Source: DATJFQ01 sp035495555 | GTDB lineage: Bacteria; Acidobacteriota; Vicinamibacteria; Vicinamibacterales; 2-12-FULL-66-21 | Direction: 5' to 3' | DNA: 59,436 bases | NCBI GenBank assembly: GCA_035495555.1 | Contig: DATJFQ010000058.1 | Coordinates: 1-59,436, forward strand | Shown: in pieces, positions 36,748 through 45,367 of the stretch | Numbering within the stretch: the stretch's first letter is position 1 | How the letters are laid out: every line of letters begins with the position of its first letter | Made by a program: the position numbers and the translations under genes | Notes under the pieces: generated by a model | What the model was told of the DNA's origin: nothing | The model's input: only the letters and a program-made list of their open reading frames with translations | Databases searched by the model: none

Positions 36748-38334
36748 CTAGTGCCGGAAATGGCGCCGCCCCGTAAAGATCATCGCCAGGCCGCGTTCGT
36801 CGGCGGCGGCGATCACTTCGGCGTCGCGCACCGATCCGCCCGGCTGGACGACGGCTGTTGCGCCGGCATCGGCAATCGCGTCGAGGCCGTCCCTGAAGGG
36901 AAAAAACGCGTCCGACGCGGCGACCGTGCCTGTCAGCGCGCCGTCACCCGCTTTCATGACCGCCACCTTCACCGCATCCACGCGGCTCATCTGACCGGCA
37001 CCCACCGCGGCGGTGCGCGTCGCCGTGGTGAAGACGATCGTGTTGGACTTCACGTGTGCACACACGCGCCACGCGAAGCGGAGCGCCGTCCACTCCTCTG
37101 CCGTCGGCTGCCGCTGAGTCACCACCCTGATCTGACTGTCAGGGCTCGAACCCGCCGCAGCGGGAGAAGGCCATGATTGCTGCGCTTCCGCGACGCGGTC
37201 GCGGTCCTGCGTGAGCGTCCCGCCGAGAAACGACCGCATCTCCTGCCCGCCGCCGTGACGGAGAGTATCGAAGTCGGTGGTGACCACTCGCATGTTCACT
37301 TTCTTCGCCAGAATCTCGCGCGCATCGTCGGCGATCGACGGCGCGATGACGGCCTCGATGAACGTCGCGGTGATCGCCTTTGCCGTCTCCGCGTCGATCG
37401 GACGGTTGAGGCCCACGATGCCGCCGAAGGCGGACAACGGGTCCGCGTCCCGCGCCGCAACGTACGCGCCGGCGAGCGTCTCGCCGGTGGCGACACCGCA
37501 GGGATTCGTGTGCTTGATGACGACGCCGACGGGCTCGGAGAACTCCAGCGCGATCCGGAGCGCGGCATCGAGATCGAGCAGGTTCGTGTACGACAGTCCC
37601 TTTCCCTGATGGACCTGCCACGCGCCGGCGTCGGCCGGCAGCGGACCCCACCACGCCTGCTGGTGCGGATTCTCGCCGTACCGGAGCGGTACGGCGTCCG
37701 TCGTCCCGTCGCGGACCGGCGCCGGCACGCTGCCGCGCGTGAACTCGGACCCGCTGCACGTAATCGTATTCAGCGTCTGCGAAATGAGCGTGTCGAACTC
37801 CGCTGTGTGTGCGAACGCCTTTTTCATGAGCTCGAACTTGAACGCGAGCGAAGGCCCCGACGGGCTCTCCAGCGCCTGGAGCACGCGCGCGTAGTCGGCG
37901 GGATCGACGACGACCATCACGTCCTGAAAATTCTTTCCCGCCGCGCGCAGCAGCGACGGCCCGCCGATGTCGATCTGCTCGACCAGATGATCGAAGGGCG
38001 TGTTCGGGTCCGCCGCGGCCTTCGCGAAGGGGTACAGGTTGACGACGACGAGATCGACCGGCGTAATGCTCTGCGCGGCGATGGCGGCCAGGTCGTCGGG
38101 GCGATGACGCCTCGCCAGAATGCCGCCGTGGATCTTCGGGTGGAGCGTCTTCACGCGGCCGTCCATCATCTCGGGGAATCCGGTCACGTCGGAGACGTTC
38201 GTGACCGGCAGACCGGCGTCCGCCAGCGCCCTGGCCGTGCCGCCGGTCGAGACCAGGTCGACCCCGCGATTGGAGAGGCCCCGTGCGAAGTCCACCAGGC
38301 CGGATTTGTCAGAAACACTCAAAATTGCGCGCAT
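36748..38334 (-). CDS. purH: Bifunctional AICAR transformylase/IMP cyclohydrolase
   Basis: Last two steps of de novo IMP synthesis. 528 residues, normal. IMP cyclohydrolase part: ILSVSDKSGLVDFARGL, STGGTARALADAG, GRVKTLHPKIHGGILARR, VNLYPF. Transformylase part: RYGENPHQQAWW, LDLDAALRIALEF, IKHTNPCGVATG and NTIVFTTATRTAAVGAGQMSRVDA with the catalytic Lys-His region. ATG at 38334. Divergent from the cold-shock gene. Confidence 0.97.
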   Translation of the reverse strand: MRAILSVSDKSGLVDFARGLSNRGVDLVSTGGTARALADAGLPVTNVSDVTGFPEMMDGRVKTLHPKIHGGILARRHRPDDLAAIAAQSITPVDLVVVNLYPFAKAAADPNTPFDHLVEQIDIGGPSLLRAAGKNFQDVMVVVDPADYARVLQALESPSGPSLAFKFELMKKAFAHTAEFDTLISQTLNTITCSGSEFTRGSVPAPVRDGTTDAVPLRYGENPHQQAWWGPLPADAGAWQVHQGKGLSYTNLLDLDAALRIALEFSEPVGVVIKHTNPCGVATGETLAGAYVAARDADPLSAFGGIVGLNRPIDAETAKAITATFIEAVIAPSIADDAREILAKKVNMRVVTTDFDTLRHGGGQEMRSFLGGTLTQDRDRVAEAQQSWPSPAAAGSSPDSQIRVVTQRQPTAEEWTALRFAWRVCAHVKSNTIVFTTATRTAAVGAGQMSRVDAVKVAVMKAGDGALTGTVAASDAFFPFRDGLDAIADAGATAVVQPGGSVRDAEVIAAADERGLAMIFTGRRHFRH

Positions 38335-38348
38335 ATCGAGAGATTTCC

Positions 38349-38378
38349 TTGACTTACGTCAGGCGCGGCCCTTACTAT
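38349..38378 (+). promoter_or_regulatory. Candidate sigma-70-type promoter of the cold-shock gene
   Basis: TTGACT at 38349-38354, an 18-base spacer, and TACTAT at 38373-38378. This would give a leader of about 90 bases before ATG 38477. Within the leader a perfect six-base stem CGCTGG/CCAGCG with a four-base loop (38388-38403) is followed by a T7 tract near 38432-38438. Confidence 0.6.
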
Positions 38379-38476
38379 TTGCGGCGGCGCTGGCGGGCCA
38401 GCGTCGTAAGCCGAGGCCGCCGACTCGCGGTCTTTTTTTGTGTTCAGGCCCAATTGCAACAGGCAGGAAAAGTACG

Positions 38477-38683
38477 ATGCGTATCACAGGCAAGGTCAAG
38501 TGGTTCAACAACGCCAAGGGTTACGGTTTTATCGAGCGCGACGGTGGCAGCGACGTATTCGTCCACTTCTCAGCGGTCCAGGGGAACGGTTTCCGGACGC
38601 TCGAAGAAGGCCAGGCTGTCGAATTCGAAATCGTTGACGGTCCGAAAGGCCCGCAGGCCGGCAACGTGACCAAGGCCAGCTAG
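38477..38683 (+). CDS. cspA: Cold-shock domain protein
   Basis: 68-residue single-domain OB-fold RNA chaperone: KVKWFNNAKGYGFIERDGGSDVFVHFSAV contains both RNP1 (KGYGFI) and RNP2 (VFVHF). Normal length. AGGAAA lies seven bases before ATG 38477. It has its own promoter and a long leader, as cold-shock mRNAs often do. It is followed by a 17-base tandem repeat region. The symbol is by family only; the paralogue number is not known. Confidence 0.95.
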   Translation: MRITGKVKWFNNAKGYGFIERDGGSDVFVHFSAVQGNGFRTLEEGQAVEFEIVDGPKGPQAGNVTKAS

Positions 38684-38726
38684 CCGCCAGACATTCATCA
38701 TCACCAAGAACAAAGACCTGAGAAAC

Positions 38727-38906
38727 GCAAAGATCTAAGGAGCATCGGCATCTCGCAGCGGTCTCGAAATCCTGAAGACTCAGGATCGGTTGCGATCTTG
38801 TCCATCTTTAGATCTTTGCCATTCTCTAGATCTTTGCCACCTTTAGATCTTTGTTATCTTTAGATCTTTGTAATCTTTAGATCTTTGCCATCTTTAGATC
38901 TTTGCC
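38727..38906. repeat. 17-base tandem repeats with an inverted copy after the cold-shock gene
   Basis: Six units of about 17 bases (ATCTTTAGATCTTTGCC and variants; the second is 18) run from 38804 to 38906. GCAAAGATCTAA at 38727-38738 is the exact reverse complement of TTAGATCTTTGC in the array, 65 bases away. The 250-base gap holds no gene. Confidence 0.85.
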
Positions 38907-38933
38907 GTCTGTGCGAGCTTTGCGTGCGAACAC

Positions 38934-39524
38934 TTAGTCCCTCTTCAGTCCCTTTGCCGTAAGACTCACCTTCCCGTCCTTCACCGCGACGCGAAACGCC
39001 ACTTCCGCGCCGTCCGCGGGCTGGCGCAGCTTGCCCACGCGTTCCTGCACGAGCGCCGCGAACTTGTGGAATGGGACGATGGATTCGCCGACGCCGCGGC
39101 GCGCTTCCATCAGCGAGTCGTAGAGCGCGTGCAGCTTGTCCATCTCGCGCAGCGGATCGGTGAACGACGTGACGCTCAGGACTTTCGTGGCTGGCGCCTG
39201 TTCGCGTTCGTCGATGGCCGGCGGCGTCGCCTGGCGCTGCGCGAACGGCCCGGGGCGTCCTTCCTCCCGCGCCCGCATCGCCCGGTCCCACAGTTCGATG
39301 AATTTCCGATAGCGCATCTGCAGCGCGTCGAGGCGGAAGCGATCGACGCCGGACTGCACGTGCGTCCGGCTCCAGCGCTTGAACAGCGTCTCGACGCGCC
39401 CCCGGGTTTCCCACGGGGGACGCGGCGCCCGGCCGGCGAAGTACATGTTGTATTCCGCCTCGAGCTTCCTCAGCTCGGCGTCGAGCGCCTGCAGGTCGCG
39501 CTGGGTGTCGGTGATATCCGGCAC
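38934..39524 (-). CDS. Protein of unknown function (helical)
   Basis: 196 residues, no signal peptide. The first half is rich in charged helices (LQALDAELRKLEAEYNMYFAG; FRLDALQMRYRKFIELWDRAMRAREEG); the end is a small domain (FHKFAALVQERVGKLR; VAFRVAVKDGKVSLTAKGLKRD). PPWETRGRVETLFKRW would help to recognise relatives. I know no function. It lies three bases downstream of another unknown gene and was probably cotranscribed with it. Confidence 0.7.
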   Translation of the reverse strand: MPDITDTQRDLQALDAELRKLEAEYNMYFAGRAPRPPWETRGRVETLFKRWSRTHVQSGVDRFRLDALQMRYRKFIELWDRAMRAREEGRPGPFAQRQATPPAIDEREQAPATKVLSVTSFTDPLREMDKLHALYDSLMEARRGVGESIVPFHKFAALVQERVGKLRQPADGAEVAFRVAVKDGKVSLTAKGLKRD

Positions 39525-39527
39525 ACG

Positions 39528-39986
39528 TCACCGTATCAGAAACCAGATCAGCGGGAGCCACAGCTCCCGCGCGTAGGGGACCGGCCGGTCGTCGATGAGC
39601 ACCTCGGTCGCATCGTCGCGCCCGACCACCTCGAAGAGCGCTCGCAGCTGAATCGCATCCTGGGGAAAAAATCTTGCACGATGGCGCTTCTGGCCGGCGA
39701 GCGTCGTGTAGACGCGATACTCGCGCGACGCACGCGCCAGTTCGACCGCGCGATCGAGCGTCGCGCCATCGATATCCGGGAATTCTACCGTCACGGAAAA
39801 CGGCTGCTTCGCCGTGCCGAAGAGCGCTTCGCTCAGCTCAGGGCTGAGCGACGCCAGCTCTTCCTCGGACGGCTGCTCAGGCAGATCGACGTAAGGCCAG
39901 AACCGCTCGAGCGGCCGATAGTCGGGCACCGGCGCCGCGGCAGGCGCATTCGGATCGCGCCGATCGTCTGAAGCGTCCATGGACAT
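39528..39986 (-). CDS. Protein of unknown function
   Basis: 152 residues, soluble. A Pro/Ala-rich start leads to YRPLERFWPYVDLPEQPSEEELASLSPELSEALFG, then a small alpha/beta part (FSVTVEFPDIDGATLDRAVELAR; YTTLAGQKRHRARFFPQDAIQLRALFEVV). No motif recognised. It is divergent from selA with only 44 bases between starts and pairs with the unknown gene at 38934. Confidence 0.7.
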   Translation of the reverse strand: MSMDASDDRRDPNAPAAAPVPDYRPLERFWPYVDLPEQPSEEELASLSPELSEALFGTAKQPFSVTVEFPDIDGATLDRAVELARASREYRVYTTLAGQKRHRARFFPQDAIQLRALFEVVGRDDATEVLIDDRPVPYARELWLPLIWFLIR

Positions 39987-40030
39987 GGGGGCGGAATTGA
40001 GATGATATCCTGATTTCGCTGATTCTTCCC

Positions 40031-41419
40031 GTGTCCGACCTGCGCGTCATTCCCTCTATCGAACAGCTCCGTCAGCGCGAACGCATGCAGGCGCTCGAGG
40101 CGCGCTACGGACGTGCCGCAGTGGTCGATGCGCTCCGCGCCGAAACGTCCACACTGCGTGATCAGCTCGCGAGCGGCGCCATCGCCGCCGTCCTGGTGGA
40201 CGAAGCCGTCGAGCGGATCGAAACCGGCGCTGCCGCGCGCCTGCGCGCGTCGATGCGTCCATCGCTCGTCCGCGTGATCAACGCAACGGGCGTGATCGTC
40301 CATACGAACCTGGGACGTTCGCCCTTGTCGGCAGCCGCGCTGGCGCGGATTGCCGAGGTCGGCGGCAGTTACACGAATCTCGAGTACGACCTCGAACGGG
40401 GGACGCGCGGCCGGCGTGATGCTCACGCACAACATCTCATCGCCCGGCTCACAGGCGCGCCCGCCGCGGTCGTCGTCAACAACAATGCGGCCGCCACGCT
40501 GCTGCTGCTGGCCGCGCTGGCGGCTGGACGTGAGGTGATCGTCTCACGCGGCGAACTCGTGGAAATCGGCGGCGCCTTCCGCGTGCCCGATGTCATGGCG
40601 CAATCCGGAGCGATCCTCCGCGAGGTCGGGACAACGAACCGGACGCGCGCGGCGGATTACGCCGCAGCGATCAGCGACAGGACCGCGCTGATCCTGCGCG
40701 TCCATCCGTCCAACTTCACGATGACGGGTTTCACGGAGCGGCCTTCGGTCGAGGACCTCGTGGCGGTCGGCCGCCGCTGCAAGGTGCCGGTCGTGGAGGA
40801 TCTGGGGAGCGGCTGGCTGGGATGGCCGGACCGGAGCAGCCTGCCCGAGGCGCTGCGGCAGGAGCCGATCGTCTCCGAAAGCATCGCCGCGGGCATCGAT
40901 GCCGTGTGCTTCAGCGGCGACAAGCTCCTGGGCGGGCCACAGGCCGGCATCATTGCCGGGACACCCGAGATCCTCGACACCGTTCGGCGGCATCCGCTCA
41001 TGCGGGCCCTTCGCGCCGACAAACTGACCTATGCCGCTCTGGAGGCCACGCTCGAAGAACACGCGATCGGCCGCGGTCTCGGCGGCGTTCCCGTTCTGCA
41101 GATGGCGGGCCTCGATGCCGGGTCGGTCGGCGCGCGCGCGGAGGCGCTCGCCTCTTCGCTTCGTGCCGCCGGCTGGCGGACGTCAGTGATCGACGGTATG
41201 TCGACGATTGGCGGCGGCAGCGTGCCCGGCTCGCAACTCCCGACGCGCCTTCTCGCGATCGAACGCGACGGCATGACGGCCGCCGAGATCGAGCGCCGGT
41301 TGCGCGAATCGGACCCGCCGGTCATCGCGCGCATTCAGGACGATCAGGTCGTGCTCGATCTGCGCACCGTGGATCCGTCGGACGATGGGCGGCTGCAGGA
41401 GCTGCTCTCGCGCGGCTGA
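40031..41419 (+). CDS. selA: L-seryl-tRNA(Sec) selenium transferase
   Basis: PLP enzyme converting Ser-tRNA(Sec) to Sec-tRNA(Sec) with selenophosphate. 462 residues, normal. VINATGVIVHTNLGRSPLS, GGSYTNLEYDLERGTRGRR, ELVEIGGAFRVPDVMAQSGA and the PLP site FSGDKLLGGPQAG (K298) are diagnostic. The start is a GTG at 40031. selB, selC and selD are not in the window, and none of the recognised genes has an internal UGA, so the selenoproteins served must lie elsewhere. Confidence 0.95.
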   Translation: MSDLRVIPSIEQLRQRERMQALEARYGRAAVVDALRAETSTLRDQLASGAIAAVLVDEAVERIETGAAARLRASMRPSLVRVINATGVIVHTNLGRSPLSAAALARIAEVGGSYTNLEYDLERGTRGRRDAHAQHLIARLTGAPAAVVVNNNAAATLLLLAALAAGREVIVSRGELVEIGGAFRVPDVMAQSGAILREVGTTNRTRAADYAAAISDRTALILRVHPSNFTMTGFTERPSVEDLVAVGRRCKVPVVEDLGSGWLGWPDRSSLPEALRQEPIVSESIAAGIDAVCFSGDKLLGGPQAGIIAGTPEILDTVRRHPLMRALRADKLTYAALEATLEEHAIGRGLGGVPVLQMAGLDAGSVGARAEALASSLRAAGWRTSVIDGMSTIGGGSVPGSQLPTRLLAIERDGMTAAEIERRLRESDPPVIARIQDDQVVLDLRTVDPSDDGRLQELLSRG

Positions 41420-41459
41420 AGCTGCGCGCTACCGAAGTCCAATCCGCCACTTCACAATC

Positions 41460-42260
41460 GTGCTGGTCGCCCTCACCCGAACCGTGCCGCCGACGATCGG
41501 CAACTGCGAGCTGACGCACCTCACGCGCGAGCCGATCGATTACACCCGCGCGATTGCCGAGCACCACGCGTACGAGCGCGTGCTCGCGCGACTCGGCTGC
41601 CGCGTCGAACGGCTTCCCGATGCTCCGGAGTTGCCCGATTCCGTGTTCGTCGAGGACACCGCGGTCGTCCTCGATTCGGTCGCGATGATCGCGAGATCCG
41701 GCGCGGAATCGCGCCGCCTGGAGGCTTCAGCGGTTGCGGAGGCATTGAAAGGATACCGCGACGTCATCGTGATGCAGCCGCCAGGCACCCTGGATGGCGG
41801 CGACGTACTGCGCATCGGCGCAATCCTCTACGTTGGGCGCTCCACGCGAACGAACGACGACGGAATCCGCCAGCTCACGGCTGTCGCCGCGCGCGACCGG
41901 ATCACCGTCGCCGCGATCCCTGTCACGCGGTGCCTGCATCTGAAGTCCGCGGTGACGGCTGTCCGCCAGACGCCGCCTGTCGTGCTCGTCAATCGCGACT
42001 GGATCGACACACAACCGTTCGACGGCTGCGAAATCGTCGAAGTCGATTCCGGGGAACCCGGTGCCGCAAACGCGCTGCTGATTGGCGAGACGGTGGTGTG
42101 CGCGGCGGAATTTCCGAGGACACGCGCGCGGTTGGACGCGGCCGGCATTCCGACGATCGCTGTCCCCTCAGGAGAGCTGGCGAAAGCCGAAGGCGCCCTC
42201 ACCTGCTGCAGCATCGTCTTCGACGCCAGTCCGGCGGTCCAGAGTAGCGCAGGCCCTTAG
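41460..42260 (+). CDS. Dimethylarginine dimethylaminohydrolase-like amidinotransferase-fold enzyme
   Basis: 266 residues from GTG at 41460. The pentein fold is recognised by ELPDSVFVEDTAVVL (E65, D66), GTLDGGDVLRIG, VTRCLHLKSAVT (catalytic H160), and GALTCCSIVF with candidate nucleophile C249. This matches DDAH, which turns methylated arginines into citrulline plus methylamines; an arginine deiminase-like activity is less likely given the size. Forty bases downstream of selA, possibly cotranscribed without a known functional link. Confidence 0.87.
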   Translation: MLVALTRTVPPTIGNCELTHLTREPIDYTRAIAEHHAYERVLARLGCRVERLPDAPELPDSVFVEDTAVVLDSVAMIARSGAESRRLEASAVAEALKGYRDVIVMQPPGTLDGGDVLRIGAILYVGRSTRTNDDGIRQLTAVAARDRITVAAIPVTRCLHLKSAVTAVRQTPPVVLVNRDWIDTQPFDGCEIVEVDSGEPGAANALLIGETVVCAAEFPRTRARLDAAGIPTIAVPSGELAKAEGALTCCSIVFDASPAVQSSAGP

Positions 42261-42273
42261 GCCTGCCGCAACG

Positions 42274-43701
42274 CTACAAAATCGTCTGGATGGACTGCAG
42301 CGCGTAGTCGATGACCCTGGTCGGCAGCACCCCGAGATAGAACGTCACGATCATCGCCGCCCACAGTCCCGCCATCGACGGCACCGAGACAACGGGCCGC
42401 GCCGCGACGCCCGTGTCTTCGGTCATGTACATCATCACGACGATGCGCAGGTAGTAGAACACGGAGACGACGCTCGAAAGTACGCCGATGATCGCCAGCG
42501 TGTAGTGCCCTTCCTGGACGGCAGCGCTGAAGATGTACCATTTGCCGATGAAGCCCGCCGTCGGCGGGAACCCGCCAAGCGAGAGCAGGAACACGGTCAT
42601 CAAGGCCGCAAGACCCGGACGCGTTTTCCAGAGGCCCGCGAAATCGCGGAGTTGATCGTGCTGATGTTCGGCCGTGCCGAGCAGCGCGACGATGCCGAGC
42701 GCTCCGATGTTGGCGACCGCGTACGCGAGCAGATAAAAAAGTACCGCCGCTTTTCCTGCCGAGTTCGCCGACACGATCCCGAGCAGCAGGTAACCGGCGT
42801 GCGCGATGCTCGAATACGCGAGCATCCGCTTGATGTTGGACTGCAGCACGCCGACCACCGTGCCGACGATCATCGTCGCGGCAGACACCACCGCGAGGAC
42901 AGGAATCCACTGCCCCTGGAGCGGCTGCAGCGTCGAGAGGAACACGCGGACGAATGCTCCAAACGCCGCGGCCTTGACCCCGGTGGACATGAAGGCCGTC
43001 ACGATGGTCGGCGCGCCTTCGTAGGCGTCCGGCGTCCACATGTGGAAGGGGACCGCTGAGACCTTGAACGCGAAGCCCACAGCGAGCAGCCCGACAGCGA
43101 GCAGCGCCAGCGTCGTGCTCGGCCCCGATGCGACGGCGGTCGCGACGGCATCGAGCCGGGTCGAACCCGCAATCGTGAAGGCGAACGCAATCCCATACAG
43201 GAAGAAGGCGCTCGAGAACGCTCCGAGCAGGAAGTACTTGAAGGCGGCTTCGGCGCCCGCCACGCTGCTCCGGCGGAGCGCCGTCAGCACGTACACCGAG
43301 AGCGACAGCACCTCAAGCGCCAGGAAGATGACGAGCAGATCCGTCGCCGCAGCCATCAGCATCATGCCGCTGATCCCGAACAGCGTCAGCGCGTAATACT
43401 CGCCGGGCGGCAGGTCCTCGCGCTCCACCACATCGTTCGAAAACACCATCGTCAGGATCCCGATGATGCAGAGGATGATGTTGATGAAGAGGGAGAAGTT
43501 GTCGGCTCGAACCACGCCAAAACTGGTCGCGTCGGTGTTCCACAGGAAGCACGACGCCACCGCGGCGCCGACGAGGCCGATGAGTCCAAGGCCCGCAATC
43601 GGCATCCGTTCGCCGGGATGACGGAACGCTTCGGCCAGCATCGCGGCAATCGCCGACAGGACGACGATGACGATCGGGATGGTCGCGGCCATCGTATTCA
43701 T
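42274..43701 (-). CDS. nuoN: NADH-quinone oxidoreductase subunit N
   Basis: Antiporter-like membrane subunit of complex I. 475 residues, about 14 transmembrane helices, including GISGMMLMAAATDLLVIFLALEVLSLSVY and the discontinuous-helix region KVSAVPFHMWTPDAYEGAPT with its conserved Lys/Pro. LAYSSIAHAGYLLLG is also typical. Last gene of the nuo operon, 4 bases after nuoM, and convergent with the DDAH-like gene 13 bases away. Confidence 0.96.
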   Translation of the reverse strand: MNTMAATIPIVIVVLSAIAAMLAEAFRHPGERMPIAGLGLIGLVGAAVASCFLWNTDATSFGVVRADNFSLFINIILCIIGILTMVFSNDVVEREDLPPGEYYALTLFGISGMMLMAAATDLLVIFLALEVLSLSVYVLTALRRSSVAGAEAAFKYFLLGAFSSAFFLYGIAFAFTIAGSTRLDAVATAVASGPSTTLALLAVGLLAVGFAFKVSAVPFHMWTPDAYEGAPTIVTAFMSTGVKAAAFGAFVRVFLSTLQPLQGQWIPVLAVVSAATMIVGTVVGVLQSNIKRMLAYSSIAHAGYLLLGIVSANSAGKAAVLFYLLAYAVANIGALGIVALLGTAEHQHDQLRDFAGLWKTRPGLAALMTVFLLSLGGFPPTAGFIGKWYIFSAAVQEGHYTLAIIGVLSSVVSVFYYLRIVVMMYMTEDTGVAARPVVSVPSMAGLWAAMIVTFYLGVLPTRVIDYALQSIQTIL

Positions 43702-43705
43702 GGCG

Positions 43706-45286
43706 TTACCGCGCCTCCCGTGCCGCCAGCGTCTCGACCGGGGGTGGCGCCGGCGGCGGCGCCGTGACGGGCTTGCGGATGACCGCCGCCGCGGTCGAGG
43801 TCCCGTGCATCACGTCGAGAATCTTCATCACCGAGGGCTCCATCGGCCGAAGAAAGATGCCCGGGAGGATTCCCATGAAAATCGCGAGCGCGACGGTCGG
43901 CACCATCATCGCCCATTCGCGCGCGCTCAAGTCGGGCAGCCTGCGGTTCTTCTCGTTGTCCACGGTCCCGTAGTTGACGCGCTGGAACATCCACAGCATG
44001 TACACCGCTGAGAGGATCACGCCGATCGCCGCGACCGACGCGATCCGCGGATTCGCGCGCCACGCGCCGAGGAGGATCAGGAACTCGCCGATGAAACCGT
44101 TCATCCCGGGCAGCGCGATCGACGACAGCGTTACGAGCAGGAACACGCGTGCCAGCATCGGCATGACGCCCTTGAGGCCGCCGAATTCCGCGATGAGCCG
44201 CGTATGGCGCCGGTCCGAGAGCATGCCGACGATGATGAAGAGCCCGCCGGTGCTGACGCCGTGGTTGAGCATCTGGTAGACGGCGCCTTCGATGCCGTTG
44301 ACGTTCATGACGCAGAGGCCGAGCACGACGAACCCCAGATGGCTCACGCTCGAATACGCGACGAGCTTCTTCAGGTCCGGCTGCACCATCGCGACGAGCG
44401 CGCCGTAGATGATCCCGATGACGGCAAGGATTGCGAGCCACGGCGCATACACGTGCGCCGCGTTGGGGAACAGCGGGAACGAGAAGCGAAGCAGGCCGTA
44501 GGTCCCCATCTTCAGCATCACGCCCGCGAGGATCACCGATCCGCCGGTGGGCGCCTCGACGTGCGCGTCGGGCAGCCACGTGTGGAACGGGAAGAGCGGC
44601 ACCTTGATGATGAACGCGAGCGTGAACGCGAGGAAGAACCACTTCTCGAGACCCCACGGCAGCACGGTCCCATAGAGATCGAGCAGGTCGAAGCTTGGCG
44701 TACCCGCCGTCGACGCGTGCGCGTACGCGAGGCCGATGATCGCGATCAGCATCAGGATGCTGCCGACCATCGTGTAGAGGATGAACTTGACCGCCGCGTA
44801 GATGCGGCGGTCGTACCCCCAGATCCCGATGAGGAAGTACATCGGGATGAGAACCGCGTCCCAGAAGATGTAGAACAGGAACAGATCCAGCGACACGAAG
44901 ACGCCGAGCATTGCCGTTTCGAGCGCCAGCAGGAAGAACGAGAACAGCTTCTGGTTCGTGTGGATCGCCTCCCACGACGTGAGGAGCGAGAGCGGCGTCA
45001 GGAATCCGGTGAGCACGACGAGGAACAGGCTGATCCCGTCGAGCCCCAGGTGATAGGAAATCCCAAACTGCGGCAGCCACGCGCGCTGCTCGACGAACTG
45101 GAAGCCGGAGGAGGCCGGATCGAACCGGCTCCAGAGCCACAGCGTGAGGACGAATTCCACGAGCGAGACCGCGAGCGCCAGATAGCGCACGAGCGGCTCG
45201 CGTTCGGGCCGATCTCCGCGTCCACCGGCGAACAGCACCAGAATGGCGCCGATGAGCGGGACGAAAACGACAGTTGTCAGCAGCAT
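43706..45286 (-). CDS. nuoM: NADH-quinone oxidoreductase subunit M
   Basis: Antiporter-like proton-pumping subunit of complex I. 526 residues. GISYHLGLDGISLFLVVLTGFL, LEKWFFLAFTLAFIIKVPLFPFHTWLPDAHVEAPT and LVAYSSVSHLGFVVLG are diagnostic; the FFYIFW-like LFYIFWDAVLIPMYFLIG segment carries the key Glu/Asp helix. The C-terminal Pro/Ala tail is longer than usual. It is separated from nuoL by 81 bases that contain a heptamer array. Confidence 0.97.
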   Translation of the reverse strand: MLLTTVVFVPLIGAILVLFAGGRGDRPEREPLVRYLALAVSLVEFVLTLWLWSRFDPASSGFQFVEQRAWLPQFGISYHLGLDGISLFLVVLTGFLTPLSLLTSWEAIHTNQKLFSFFLLALETAMLGVFVSLDLFLFYIFWDAVLIPMYFLIGIWGYDRRIYAAVKFILYTMVGSILMLIAIIGLAYAHASTAGTPSFDLLDLYGTVLPWGLEKWFFLAFTLAFIIKVPLFPFHTWLPDAHVEAPTGGSVILAGVMLKMGTYGLLRFSFPLFPNAAHVYAPWLAILAVIGIIYGALVAMVQPDLKKLVAYSSVSHLGFVVLGLCVMNVNGIEGAVYQMLNHGVSTGGLFIIVGMLSDRRHTRLIAEFGGLKGVMPMLARVFLLVTLSSIALPGMNGFIGEFLILLGAWRANPRIASVAAIGVILSAVYMLWMFQRVNYGTVDNEKNRRLPDLSAREWAMMVPTVALAIFMGILPGIFLRPMEPSVMKILDVMHGTSTAAAVIRKPVTAPPPAPPPVETLAAREAR

Positions 45287-45303
45287 GTTCTAAGTGTCAC
45301 GTT

Positions 45304-45338
45304 CGATGATCGATGGTCGATGCCCGATGTTCGACCTG
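45304..45338. repeat. Heptamer array, nuoL-nuoM gap
   Basis: CGATGAT, CGATGGT, CGATGCC, CGATGTT, CGACCTG follow each other in exact seven-base register in the only sizeable gap among the nuoH-to-nuoN genes. Confidence 0.75.
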
Positions 45339-45367
45339 GTTCATACTGCATGGCTCGTCGTTCTGTC

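Noticed and set aside
38804..38906. Possible CRISPR array after the cold-shock gene
   Set aside because: The 17-base units are directly tandem with no spacers.
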